Shown in pieces: positions 8,656 through 15,709 of a stretch of 64,000 nt of DNA. Origin of the DNA: Sulfuritalea hydrogenivorans sk43H (GTDB taxonomy: Bacteria; Pseudomonadota; Gammaproteobacteria; Burkholderiales; Rhodocyclaceae); contig NZ_AP012547.1 in assembly GCF_000828635.1 (NCBI RefSeq), forward strand, positions 1,426,001-1,490,000, given 5' to 3'. The translations under genes were made by a program, and so were the position numbers. The notes under the pieces are model-generated. The model ran no database searches, was not told the DNA's origin, and worked only from the letters and a program-made list of their open reading frames with translations. How positions within the stretch are numbered: the stretch's first letter is position 1; the number at the start of each line of letters is the position of its first letter.

Positions 8656-9195
8656 GTGGCAAATCTTCTGTACGTAGATAACTCGAACGTTTGGATTGAA
8701 GGCATGCACGTCGCAGCCGCTCAGCACGGACTTGCGCCCGATGTCTGGACTGCCGTTCAACAAAAAATCTGCGACTACAGCTGGAAAATTGATTTTGGAA
8801 AATTGTTTCAGTTCGCAGGCGGTGATCGCGCTGGGGTAAGGAAGGCCGGACTGTTTGGATCTCGTCCGCCTAAGAATGATTCTCTTTGGACGGCAGCGGA
8901 AAAGAATGGCTTTGAAGTCATCGTCTACGACCGCAACGTCGCCGGTCACGAAAAGAAGATTGATACCGACATCGTGGCAACAATGATGGAAGATTCCTAC
9001 GAAATCCTAAAGGTAGGGGAGGACGAAATCACCTTGGTGTCAGGCGACTCCGACTACGTTCCTGCCATCGAGAAGCTCAAGAAGCGAGGCATTCCTGTGC
9101 ATGTGGTTTTCTGGGGTCACGCGGCACGCGAACTGAAGGATGCTGCGACAAAGTTCGTAAATCTTGACCAATACCTTGACCACTTGGCGCGGTAA
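8656..9195 (+). CDS. Cassette 2, gene a: NYN-domain (PIN-like) putative ribonuclease
   Basis: 179 residues starting at GTG behind AAGGAA. The NYN/DUF88 (LabA-like) fold is recognised by VDNSN near the start (D8), KIDTDIV (D103, D105) and SGDSDY (D131, D133), the acidic residues that hold metal in PIN-like nucleases. The ending HAARELKDAATKFVNLD is also typical. It is the first gene of a three-gene cassette; the next gene follows after 34 bp with a strong AAGGGGGG ribosome site and without an intervening attC. Confidence 0.85.
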   Translation: MANLLYVDNSNVWIEGMHVAAAQHGLAPDVWTAVQQKICDYSWKIDFGKLFQFAGGDRAGVRKAGLFGSRPPKNDSLWTAAEKNGFEVIVYDRNVAGHEKKIDTDIVATMMEDSYEILKVGEDEITLVSGDSDYVPAIEKLKKRGIPVHVVFWGHAARELKDAATKFVNLDQYLDHLAR

Positions 9196-9229
9196 ATCCG
9201 CGCGACCAATCAACTCGAAGGGGGGCACT

Positions 9230-9703
9230 ATGTTCAAGGATTTTGAGACAACGAAAACACATCTGATTGAGCTTGCGGAAATCATCAACAAGTTCAAATC
9301 AGAGGCAGTTCAATTGCGGCTTGTCGAGCTCTTGTTCAATAGCGCTGGCACCGCGACAACTTCGCCCGTCACTCCGGAATCGGCACCTTCCTCCGCAAGG
9401 AGTAAGCCCAAACGCAAACCTCGCGCAAAGTCGGCTCAGGCAGGCCAAAAGGACGATAGCGGGGTCACGAAGAAAAAAGCCTCAAGTGGCGGCGGTGCCG
9501 TTGCGACGTTGGTGAAAATCTTTGAGGAAGGCTACTTCAAACAACCCCGAAGCATCGGTGACATTTGCACCCACTGCGAGATCAATCTGGCACGCCGGAT
9601 AAAACCCAACGAAATCTCCGGAAAGCTTGGGCGAATGGTACGTAGCCGTGAGCTTTCACGCACGAAGAATTCCGACAATCAATACGTATATTCAAACGCT
9701 TGA
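9230..9703 (+). CDS. Cassette 2, gene b: hypothetical protein with basic linker and helix-turn-helix-like C-terminus
   Basis: 157 residues, not recognised as a named family. The N-terminal ~45 residues are predicted helical, residues ~60-105 are a Lys/Ser/Pro-rich low-complexity linker, and the C-terminal ~60 residues (AVATLVKIFEEGYF...NEISGKLGRMVRSRELSRTKN) resemble a winged-helix domain. A nucleic-acid-binding adaptor for the flanking NYN and HEPN-like proteins is possible. Its stop lies 4 bp before the next ATG, so gene c is probably translationally coupled. Confidence 0.65.
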   Translation: MFKDFETTKTHLIELAEIINKFKSEAVQLRLVELLFNSAGTATTSPVTPESAPSSARSKPKRKPRAKSAQAGQKDDSGVTKKKASSGGGAVATLVKIFEEGYFKQPRSIGDICTHCEINLARRIKPNEISGKLGRMVRSRELSRTKNSDNQYVYSNA

Positions 9704-9707
9704 ATAA

Positions 9708-10499
9708 ATGCTGAACCAAGCACTCAACGGCATTCCAGCTTCAATTCGGAAGCACATCGTAACTTCCTACTTGGAACTGAAAGCCAACCTTTCAGAATCA
9801 CGCCACGATGCCGCTGGACTTAGCGCGGGAAAACTTTGCGAGGCTGGAATACGTCTCTTGCAAGAGCGTACGTTTGGTCAACACACGCCGTTCGGGAAGA
9901 AGATTGCGAATTTCGCAGACGAGTGCCGCCGGATAGTTACAAGCTCTGCTGCAACTGCAATCACTGACTCCGAAAAAGTCGTTTTGCCTCGCGCTTTGCT
10001 ATTCCTTTACACAATGCGGAATACAAGAGGAATCGGGCACATTGGCGGTGACGTCGATCCAAATGCAATTGATGCTGCACTAATTGGCAAGACTGCCGAT
10101 TGGATAGTCTGCGAACTAATCCGCATTCACCACCACCTCTCTCTTGAAGAGGCACAGGACATTGTCGATGCGCTGGCAATTCGGCAACTTCCAGATGTTT
10201 GGGAGGTCGCCGGCAAACGGCGCGTTTTGAGGGACGGCCTCATTGCAAGAGACCAAGCGCTTCTACTTCTCTACTCAGCTCAAGAAGGGGTAGTAATGAC
10301 CGAGGACTTGATCGCTTGGATCGAATACTCAAACCCTGGCGTTTTCAAGTCGAAGGTACTGTCAAAACTTCATAGTGACCGTTTCGTCGAATGGGATCGG
10401 GAAACTGACAGTGTCACTTTGTCGCCTAAGGGAGCCAAGTATGTCGAAGAAAGCCTGCTAGCGGCCCAACCCATCATTCCACCGGGCGCTTCGCGATGA
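9708..10499 (+). CDS. Cassette 2, gene c: HEPN-like / abortive-infection-type protein
   Basis: 263 residues. An N-terminal helical region carries RNTRGIGH at 104-111, an R-X6-H motif resembling the HEPN motif of Abi-type proteins. The C-terminal ~90 residues (from DQALLLLYSAQEGVV to SPKGAKYVEE) look like a winged-helix domain. The last ~12 codons lie inside the attC of this cassette, so the stop is provided by the recombination site. Base composition is much lower in GC than the chromosome. A toxin-like or defence role is inferred from the motif and the NYN neighbour only. Confidence 0.65.
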   Translation: MLNQALNGIPASIRKHIVTSYLELKANLSESRHDAAGLSAGKLCEAGIRLLQERTFGQHTPFGKKIANFADECRRIVTSSAATAITDSEKVVLPRALLFLYTMRNTRGIGHIGGDVDPNAIDAALIGKTADWIVCELIRIHHHLSLEEAQDIVDALAIRQLPDVWEVAGKRRVLRDGLIARDQALLLLYSAQEGVVMTEDLIAWIEYSNPGVFKSKVLSKLHSDRFVEWDRETDSVTLSPKGAKYVEESLLAAQPIIPPGASR

Positions 10500-10533
10500 A
10501 GCCGCGCAGCGCCGGTGAATTCAAACGTTGGGG
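10464..10533 (+). other. attC site 2
   Basis: 70 bp from GCCCAAC (10464-10470) to GTTGGGG (10527-10533). Internal pairing runs between CACCGG and CCGGTG and includes the shared GCGATGAAGCCGCG core. It overlaps the 3' end of the preceding gene, which is unusual but tolerated because the stop codon lies in the loop-side half. Confidence 0.88.
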
Positions 10534-10549
10534 GCTTTAGGAAACCGCC

Positions 10550-10744
10550 ATGCGCGAGTCGTGCCTTTGCTGTGCGAAGAAGCAAAAAACTGAGCTCCCA
10601 CGCGTCTGCCCAGAGTGCGGTCACGTGTTCCAAGGAAATGGCTGGGACGGCATCGACGCACATTGGCGCTCAAAGCACGAGTCGCTAATGCCCTATCGCG
10701 AATTCTGGGAAGGTTTGTGTTCGTCTCATCGAGGTAACAAATGA
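10550..10744 (+). CDS. Cassette 3, gene a: small zinc-finger-like protein
   Basis: 64 residues with paired cysteines CLCC near the start and CPECGH at ~21-26, plus HWRSKH further on, suggesting a small zinc-binding module of the C2H2/zinc-ribbon sort. It starts 17 bp into the cassette and overlaps the next gene by 4 bp (ATGA). No family assignment is made. Confidence 0.6.
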   Translation: MRESCLCCAKKQKTELPRVCPECGHVFQGNGWDGIDAHWRSKHESLMPYREFWEGLCSSHRGNK

Positions 10745-11007
10745 GCAATCCCAAGGTTGAGGCAGTTGCACGAGTTCTCGCTGAATGGAATCCCCTTGGT
10801 GACGCCGCGAAGAAAGTCACAGACCTCGATGGCTACCGCGTCGAAGCGGCAGACATTGTCTTTGGGCTGAAGGTACGGGGCGATTCAGTTAAACCTGAGA
10901 AGCATGTGATGGACGTTCTAAATCAAGCGTTCGGGCTCGGGCTTGACCTTCAAAGTTGCGTTGGCCCAGCCAAGAAAATCTCTGCTGTTCTCGCCAAGAA
11001 GGACTAG
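10741..11007 (+). CDS. Cassette 3, gene b: small hypothetical protein (possibly DUF1871-like)
   Basis: 88 residues with an early VLAEWNPLG motif and predicted helices; it recalls the DUF1871 family but the match is from memory and weak. It is translationally coupled to the upstream zinc-finger-like gene. The stop codon TAG is part of the CTAG target duplication of the IS element that follows, so the insertion left the coding sequence intact. Confidence 0.55.
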   Translation: MSNPKVEAVARVLAEWNPLGDAAKKVTDLDGYRVEAADIVFGLKVRGDSVKPEKHVMDVLNQAFGLGLDLQSCVGPAKKISAVLAKKD

Positions 11008-12198
11008 GGAAACACTGAATAAGGTACAAACACTGTGAACGATCTCATCGTCATTGGGTCAGACAAAGAGTGTTGATCACAAGGGATAGAACGATGAAAC
11101 AAATGACGCTGGCGGCGACACGAGGATTCGAGAAGCACAACCGTGCGACGCGCAAGGCGGAGTTTCTGGCGCGGATGGATCGCCTGATGCCGTGGGCCGA
11201 GTTCTGCGCCGTGATTGAACCGCATTACCCGAAGGCCGGGAATGGCCGGCCACCGGTGGGACTGGAGCGCATGCTGCGGATGTACTGCGTCGCCAACTGG
11301 TTCAACCTGGCCGACGAAGCCTGTGAAGACGCCCTCTACGATGTCCCCGTGTTTCGTGAGTTCTGCCGCATCGACCTGGGCCGGGAACGGGTGCCAGACG
11401 CCACGACCCTGCTGCACTTTCGGCATCTTCTGGAACGTCACGATCTGGGAGCCGCCATGTTCGCCAAGATCGGCGAATTGCTGCTGGCCAACGGCATGAA
11501 GCTCTCCGGCGGCACGATTGTCGATGCCACCCTGATTGCCGCGCCGCCCTCGACCAAGAACCAGGAGAAGAGCCGCGACCCGGAGATGCACCAGACCAAG
11601 AAGGGCAACGAGTGGCACTTCGGCATGAAGCTGCACATCGGCACGGACAGCCAGAGCGGACTGGTCCATAGCGCCAGCGTCACGGCCGCCAACGTTCATG
11701 ACAGCCACCAAGTGCCGAACCTGCTGCATGGTGCGGAAACTCGCTTCTACGGCGACAGCGCCTATCGGGGCCAAGAGCAGCGTAAGCGGCTGAAGGTCAT
11801 CGCGCCGAAGGCGAAGGACTTCACCAACAAGCGCGCCTATCGGAACAACCCGCTGACGGACGCCGACAAGGAAACCAACCGCCGCAAGTCCAGCGTGCGA
11901 TCCAAGGTCGAGCACCCGTTCCTGACCGTGAAGCGCCTGTGGGGCTTTGCCAAGGTTCGCTATCGCGGTCTGGCAAAGAACGCCAATCGCGCCTTTGCCA
12001 TGCTGGCGATGCTCAACGTCAGCAAGTGGGCACGACCATTGACGGGAGAGGTGCGTCCGGCATGAGCAAGACAAGGGAGAATTCCCCCTTATCCGCTCCC
12101 GAATGGGCCAAGCACCCCATGAATATGGCATTTCCGTCACAGTTTCGTCTCTATTTCAGCCCGTCGCCGTTTTTTGCGGTGGCTTGTTCAGCATTTCC
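11008..12198 (+). mobile_element. IS5-family insertion sequence inside an integron cassette
   Basis: 1191 bp flanked by direct repeats CTAG (11004-11007 and 12199-12202), the YTAR-type target duplication of IS5. Imperfect terminal inverted repeats are present: left GGAAACACTGAATAAG, right (complement) GGAAATGCTGAACAAG, 13 of 16 matching. It contains one full transposase gene and sits between gene b of cassette 3 and that cassette's attC. Confidence 0.93.
11094..12065 (+). CDS. IS5-family transposase (DDE)
   Basis: 323 residues. The DDE triad is visible as TIVDATLI (first Asp), YGDSAYRG (second Asp) and SVRSKVEHPFLTVKR (Glu of the Y/R-K-x-E region). The N-terminal DUF772-type domain (PPVGLERMLRMYCVANWFNLAD) is typical of IS5-group elements. 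The ATG at 11094 follows AAGGGATAG. No frameshift or stop is seen, so the element may be active. Confidence 0.95.
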   Translation: MKQMTLAATRGFEKHNRATRKAEFLARMDRLMPWAEFCAVIEPHYPKAGNGRPPVGLERMLRMYCVANWFNLADEACEDALYDVPVFREFCRIDLGRERVPDATTLLHFRHLLERHDLGAAMFAKIGELLLANGMKLSGGTIVDATLIAAPPSTKNQEKSRDPEMHQTKKGNEWHFGMKLHIGTDSQSGLVHSASVTAANVHDSHQVPNLLHGAETRFYGDSAYRGQEQRKRLKVIAPKAKDFTNKRAYRNNPLTDADKETNRRKSSVRSKVEHPFLTVKRLWGFAKVRYRGLAKNANRAFAMLAMLNVSKWARPLTGEVRPA

Positions 12199-12216
12199 CT
12201 AGCTGTGCCATCCCGC

Positions 12217-12287
12217 CCCCAACCCATCCATCAACACGGACGCTGCGCGATAAAGCCGCGTAGCGCCGGTTAGCTTGAACGTTCGGC
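12217..12287 (+). other. attC site 3
   Basis: 71 bp from CCCCAAC (12217-12223) to GTTCGGC (12281-12287), with GCGCGATAAAGCCGCG in the middle and ACGCTGCGCG pairing imperfectly with CGCGTAGCGC. It closes the IS-interrupted cassette 3. The outer 7-mers are less complementary than in sites 1 and 4. Confidence 0.82.
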
Positions 12288-12290
12288 GTC

Positions 12291-12319
12291 TTGTAATCTG
12301 TAACGCCTCGGGTTACGAT
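12291..12319 (+). promoter_or_regulatory. Promoter and operator of the first HigBA cassette
   Basis: TTGTAA (12291-12296), a 17-bp spacer and TACGAT (12314-12319) form a sigma70-like promoter whose start point would fall at or next to the toxin ATG (12325). An inverted repeat GTAAC-N7-GTTAC (12300-12316) fills the spacer and is a likely antitoxin operator. Confidence 0.6.
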
Positions 12320-12324
12320 AGCGC

Positions 12325-12603
12325 ATGATCCTGAGTTTCAAACACAAGGGCTTGGCCCGCTTTTTCGAGCACGGTTCCAAGTCGGGTATCCAGGCTCAAC
12401 ACGCGGAGCGGCTACGGCTCATACTCGGTCGGCTGCATGTCGCAACGGCCGCCCGGGACATGGACTTGGCCGGCTTGCGCCTCCACGCGCTAAAGGGCGA
12501 GCGCAAGGGCGTCTGGTCGGTGTGGGTGAGCGGCAACTGGCGGGTCGCGTTTCAGTTCGTCGGAAGAGACGCCGAACTGGTGGACTACGAGGACTATCAC
12601 TGA
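12325..12603 (+). CDS. higB: Cassette 4: HigB/RelE-superfamily toxin
   Basis: 92 residues of the plasmid-maintenance killer (HigB-1) type: LHALKGERKGVWSVWVSGNWRV includes the basic and aromatic residues that line the ribosome A-site in RelE-fold mRNA interferases, and it ends with LVDYEDYH as the family does. The antitoxin gene follows 9 bp later, the toxin-first order of hig systems. Its 5' leader is at most a few bases. Confidence 0.9.
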   Translation: MILSFKHKGLARFFEHGSKSGIQAQHAERLRLILGRLHVATAARDMDLAGLRLHALKGERKGVWSVWVSGNWRVAFQFVGRDAELVDYEDYH

Positions 12604-12612
12604 GGTACTGCT

Positions 12613-12897
12613 ATGCGTATGCACAACCCCCCTCATCCGGGTGAAATCATCAAGTCTTTGTGCTTGGAGCCTGTGGGTCTTACGGTTACCGAGGCTGCGA
12701 AAGGTTTGGGCGTAAGCCGCAAAACCCTTTCGGCAATCCTCAACGGGCGCTCGGGCATCAGTCCCGAAATGGCGATACGCCTATCCATCGCCTTCAACAC
12801 CAGCGCCGAGAGTTGGCTGAGCCAGCAAGTGCAATACGACCTGTGGCACGCCGAGCAAGGGCGCAAAGCACTCAAGGTCATCAAGCTTGCCGCCTAA
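12613..12897 (+). CDS. higA: Cassette 4: HigA-family antitoxin
   Basis: 94-residue XRE-type regulator opening with [10 protein letters not shown] and carrying the helix-turn-helix [20 protein letters not shown], then the HigA signature INGRSGIS-like segment ([19 protein letters not shown]). It should neutralise the adjacent toxin and repress the operon. The stop is 4 bp before the attC core. Confidence 0.92.
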   Translation: MRMHNPPHPGEIIKSLCLEPVGLTVTEAAKGLGVSRKTLSAILNGRSGISPEMAIRLSIAFNTSAESWLSQQVQYDLWHAEQGRKALKVIKLAA

Positions 12898-12900
12898 GAC

Positions 12901-12969
12901 GCCGAACCCGTCGTTCCAGGGGACGCGCCGCGATGAAGCCGCGCAGCGCTGGTCACCTCTACGTTCGAC
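12901..12969 (+). other. attC site 4
   Basis: 69 bp from GCCGAAC (12901-12907) to GTTCGAC (12963-12969), with GCGATGAAGCCGCGCAGCGC in the centre. It separates the two toxin-antitoxin cassettes. Confidence 0.88.
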
Positions 12970-13008
12970 CCCACAAGGCATTCCCACTTCACCGGCACCT
13001 ATGCATGC

Positions 13009-13037
13009 TTGACGTTATGCACGGCATACGTTAATAT
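13009..13037 (+). promoter_or_regulatory. Strong promoter and operator of the second HigBA cassette
   Basis: TTGACG (13009-13014), exactly 17 bp, then TAATAT (13032-13037). The ATG is at 13044, about 6 bp after the -10, so the transcript is nearly leaderless. ACGTTATGC and GCATACGT form an imperfect palindrome (13012-13031) that spans the spacer and would suit HigA autorepression. Confidence 0.75.
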
Positions 13038-13043
13038 TTGTAC

Positions 13044-13325
13044 ATGCCGATCAAGAGCTTCAAATGCAAAGACACACACGCGCTATTTCTTGGTCAGCGG
13101 GTTCGCCGCTGGGTAAACATTGAGCGGCCTGCCTTGCGTAAGCTTGAGCAGCTTGACTGGTCTATGGTGCTGGAAGATTTGCGTATTCCCCCTGGAAATC
13201 AACTCGAGGCGTTAAACGGAAATCGCAAGGGGCAATACAGCATTCGCATCAACGATCAATGGCGCGTGTGCTTCGTTTGGACTGCGGAAGGCCCGAAAAA
13301 CGTGGAGATCGTTGATTACCACTGA
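13044..13325 (+). CDS. higB: Cassette 5: HigB/RelE-superfamily toxin
   Basis: 93 residues. The segment LEALNGNRKGQYSIRINDQWRVCFVW followed by VEIVDYH (C-terminal His) is the HigB-1/killer protein pattern. It differs strongly in sequence from the toxin of cassette 4, so the two are not a recent duplication. The antitoxin gene starts 12 bp downstream after AAGGAG. Confidence 0.9.
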   Translation: MPIKSFKCKDTHALFLGQRVRRWVNIERPALRKLEQLDWSMVLEDLRIPPGNQLEALNGNRKGQYSIRINDQWRVCFVWTAEGPKNVEIVDYH

Positions 13326-13337
13326 AGGAGTTTTGAC

Positions 13338-13637
13338 ATGCGTACTGTTCCACCTGTGTCTCCCGGCGAAATGCTGGATGAAGAGTTCTTGAAGCCGCTT
13401 GGCTTGACCAAATACCGCTTGGCCAAGGATATTGGCGTACCCCCGCAACGAATCGGAGACATCGTTGCGGGCAAGCGGGCCATTACCGCAGACACGGATC
13501 TACGCCTGTGCCGGTACTTTGGGCTCAGCGATGGATGGTGGCTTCGGGGACAGGCCAACTACGACACCGCGATTGCACGCGAAAGCATGGGTGAAGTTCT
13601 TTCGCGTATTTCCCGTTGTCAGTTGTTGGCTGCCTAA
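13338..13637 (+). CDS. higA: Cassette 5: HigA-family antitoxin
   Basis: 99-residue XRE-type antitoxin: VSPGEMLDEEFLKPLGLTKYRLA opens the fold, followed by the helix-turn-helix (DIGVPPQRIGDIVAGKRAI) and LRLCRYFGLSDGWWLRGQANYD, a well-known HigA block. It pairs with the upstream toxin and presumably binds the palindrome in the promoter. Confidence 0.93.
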   Translation: MRTVPPVSPGEMLDEEFLKPLGLTKYRLAKDIGVPPQRIGDIVAGKRAITADTDLRLCRYFGLSDGWWLRGQANYDTAIARESMGEVLSRISRCQLLAA

Positions 13638-13660
13638 ACGCAGCCCGTGCGGCAGGCGGG

Positions 13661-13730
13661 GTCGAACCCTGCGTTTCAGGGGTCGCTGCGCGATGAAGGC
13701 GCGTACCGCCCCTGAGCTTGAACGTTGAAG
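13661..13730 (+). other. attC site 5, end of the cassette array
   Basis: 70 bp from GTCGAAC (13661-13667) to GTTGAAG (13724-13730). Internal arms CAGGGG and CCCCTG and the GCGCGATGAAG core match the other sites. No further attC is seen downstream, so the array has five cassettes. Confidence 0.85.
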
Positions 13731-14048
13731 CTGTAGAAAATCCCCTTTCGAGCCGCAAAATCTCCTCCGACTGGCGCTATCCGCAGCGCGCCAGTTGTCA
13801 TTTCACCTTACGAATGTTTGAATCGCCGTGCCGTCAGCGCCGACTGTTGCCTTCAGGCTGCTGTTCGTTTCCGAAGAACAAGGGTTGACGGGCCGGCATC
13901 GGATTTGTTGCCGGGCCAGCGCAAGCGTCCGCGGCCGGGCAGCAAGGTCGGCGCTTGCCGGCGTGCGTCCTACCAGGGGATACCGTCACTGCGAGACATA
14001 AGGGGAACCCCGGCAAACAGAATCCGACACGGCGTAACATGCCGCTTC
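13731..14048. other. Intergenic stretch between integron and glpD
   Basis: 318 bp without a convincing gene. It contains one copy of the GTCGGCGCTGGCG-type dispersed repeat in reverse orientation (about 13821-13851, with CAGCGCCGACT) and a short inverted repeat CTGGCGC...GCGCCAG near 13773-13795. No clear glpD promoter could be picked. Confidence 0.5.
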
Positions 14049-15554
14049 ATGTCCGCTGACGCTCTTCCATCTTCTCCACCGATCGACCTGCTGGTCATCG
14101 GCGGCGGCATCAATGGCGCCGGGATCGCGCGCGATGCGGCGGGGCGCGGCTTCTCGGTGGCGCTGGTCGAGCGCGGCGACCTGGCCGGGGCGACCTCGTC
14201 GGCTTCCTCGAAGCTGGTGCATGGCGGGCTGCGCTATCTCGAACAGTTCGAATTCCGCCTCGTCGCCGAGGCGCTGGCGGAACGGGAAACCCTGCTGCGC
14301 ATGGCGCCGCACCTGGTCTGGCCGGCGCGCTTCATCATGCCCCACGTGCCCTGGCTGCGGCCGCGCTGGATGATCCGCGCCGGGCTGTTCCTCTACGACC
14401 ATCTCGGCGGGCATCACGCCGATGCCTTGCTGCCGGGCTCGGCCTCGGTGCGGCTGGATCGGCCGCCTTACGATGCCGGCTTGCAGGCGCGCTATCGCCA
14501 CGGCTTCATCTACTCGGATTGCCGCACCGACGATGCGCGGCTGGTGATCGCCAATGCGCGCGATGCACAGCGGCTCGGCGCGCGCATCCTGCCGCGCACC
14601 GAACTGGTCGCGGCGCGGCGTGTCGACGGGTTCTGGCAGGCGCGGTTCGGCAATGGCGAAACGCTGCGGGCGCGGGCCATCGCCAATGTCGCCGGGCCGT
14701 GGGTCAAGGACGTATTGAACCAGCGCCTCGGCGTACCCTCGACCGATTCGGTGCGGCTGGTGCGGGGCAGCCACCTGGTGCTGCCCCGGCTCTACGCGGG
14801 CGAGCACGCCTTCATCCTGCAGAACGACGACCGCCGCGTGGTGTTCATGATTCCCTGGGAGGGGCGCTTCACGCTGCTCGGCACCACCGACGTGGTGGAA
14901 ACCGGCGATCCGCTGCATCCGCAGGCCACGGCGGAGGAGGCGGCCTACCTGTGCGCCGCCGCCGGGCGCTACCTGCGGCAGGCGCCGCGGCCGCAGGATG
15001 CGGTGTGGCGCTACGCCGGGGTGCGCCCGCTGTACGACGACGGCTCGGGTGATCCCTCGGCGATCACGCGCGACTACACGCTGCGCCTGGACGGCGACGG
15101 GCAGGCGCCGGTGCTGTCGGTGTTCGGCGGCAAGCTGACCACCTATCGCCGGCTGGCCGAGCAGGTGGTCGACAAGCTGGCGGCGACGCTCGGCGCGCGG
15201 CGGCCGGCGTGGACGGAAGCTTCGACCCTGCCCGGCGGCGCGATGCCGGCGAGCGGGCTCGACGACTTTGTCCGGCGCGAGATTGCACCGCGCTATCCCT
15301 GGCTGGCGGAGGCGCAACGCGATGCGCTGGCGCGCCGGCACGGCAGCGAGCTGCCCGATCTGCTGGGCGCTGCGCGCGGGCCGGACGATCTGGGCGAGGA
15401 CTTCGGCGGTGGCCTGTGTGAGCGCGAACTGGAATGGATGCTGGCCCGCGAGTGGGCGCATTCCGCCGACGACATCCTCTGGCGCCGCAGCAAATGCGGC
15501 CTGCACATGACGCCGGAGCAGCGCGAGCGGGTAGGGCGGTGGCTGGGTGAGTAG
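14049..15554 (+). CDS. glpD: Aerobic glycerol-3-phosphate dehydrogenase
   Basis: 501 residues, the family length. The FAD-binding motif VIGGGINGAGIARDAA sits near the N-terminus, followed by SSASSKLVHGGLRYLEQFEFRLV and the FAD-contacting LGTTDV; the C-terminal DAO_C domain ends with WRRSKCGL. The enzyme oxidises sn-glycerol-3-phosphate to dihydroxyacetone phosphate at the inner membrane and passes electrons to quinone. ATG at 14049 (MSADALPSS) is chosen because the FAD motif lies 15 residues later; the frame is open further upstream without homology. Confidence 0.96.
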   Translation: MSADALPSSPPIDLLVIGGGINGAGIARDAAGRGFSVALVERGDLAGATSSASSKLVHGGLRYLEQFEFRLVAEALAERETLLRMAPHLVWPARFIMPHVPWLRPRWMIRAGLFLYDHLGGHHADALLPGSASVRLDRPPYDAGLQARYRHGFIYSDCRTDDARLVIANARDAQRLGARILPRTELVAARRVDGFWQARFGNGETLRARAIANVAGPWVKDVLNQRLGVPSTDSVRLVRGSHLVLPRLYAGEHAFILQNDDRRVVFMIPWEGRFTLLGTTDVVETGDPLHPQATAEEAAYLCAAAGRYLRQAPRPQDAVWRYAGVRPLYDDGSGDPSAITRDYTLRLDGDGQAPVLSVFGGKLTTYRRLAEQVVDKLAATLGARRPAWTEASTLPGGAMPASGLDDFVRREIAPRYPWLAEAQRDALARRHGSELPDLLGAARGPDDLGEDFGGGLCERELEWMLAREWAHSADDILWRRSKCGLHMTPEQRERVGRWLGE

Positions 15555-15570
15555 GGCCGATGCGGCGATT

Positions 15571-15588
15571 GCAAGAGTCGGCGCCGGC
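15571..15588 (+). repeat. Dispersed GAGTCGGCGC repeat (intergenic copy)
   Basis: GCAAGAGTCGGCGCCGGC, preceded by GCGATT, lies just after glpD. It matches the core of the repeat family also found at 19587, 28936, 32182, 39836, 45051 and 48771. Confidence 0.65.
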
Positions 15589-15709
15589 TCGCTCTGCGTA
15601 CCTGGAATTCCGCTTCGCGGGCAGGCAACGGCGGGTGGCGCCGGAGCGGTTTGACGCCACGCCCGGAACCCACTAGATTTAGTGCCGACGCAATCCGAAT
15701 CGGCCCGAC

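Noticed and set aside
12601..13034. Additional small genes overlapping the toxin-antitoxin cassettes in other frames
   Set aside because: They cross attC sites and overlap HigA completely; no ribosome site or family motif.
13731..14048. A sixth integron cassette downstream of attC5
   Set aside because: No further GTTRRRY/RYYYAAC-bounded structure and no small gene is present before glpD.
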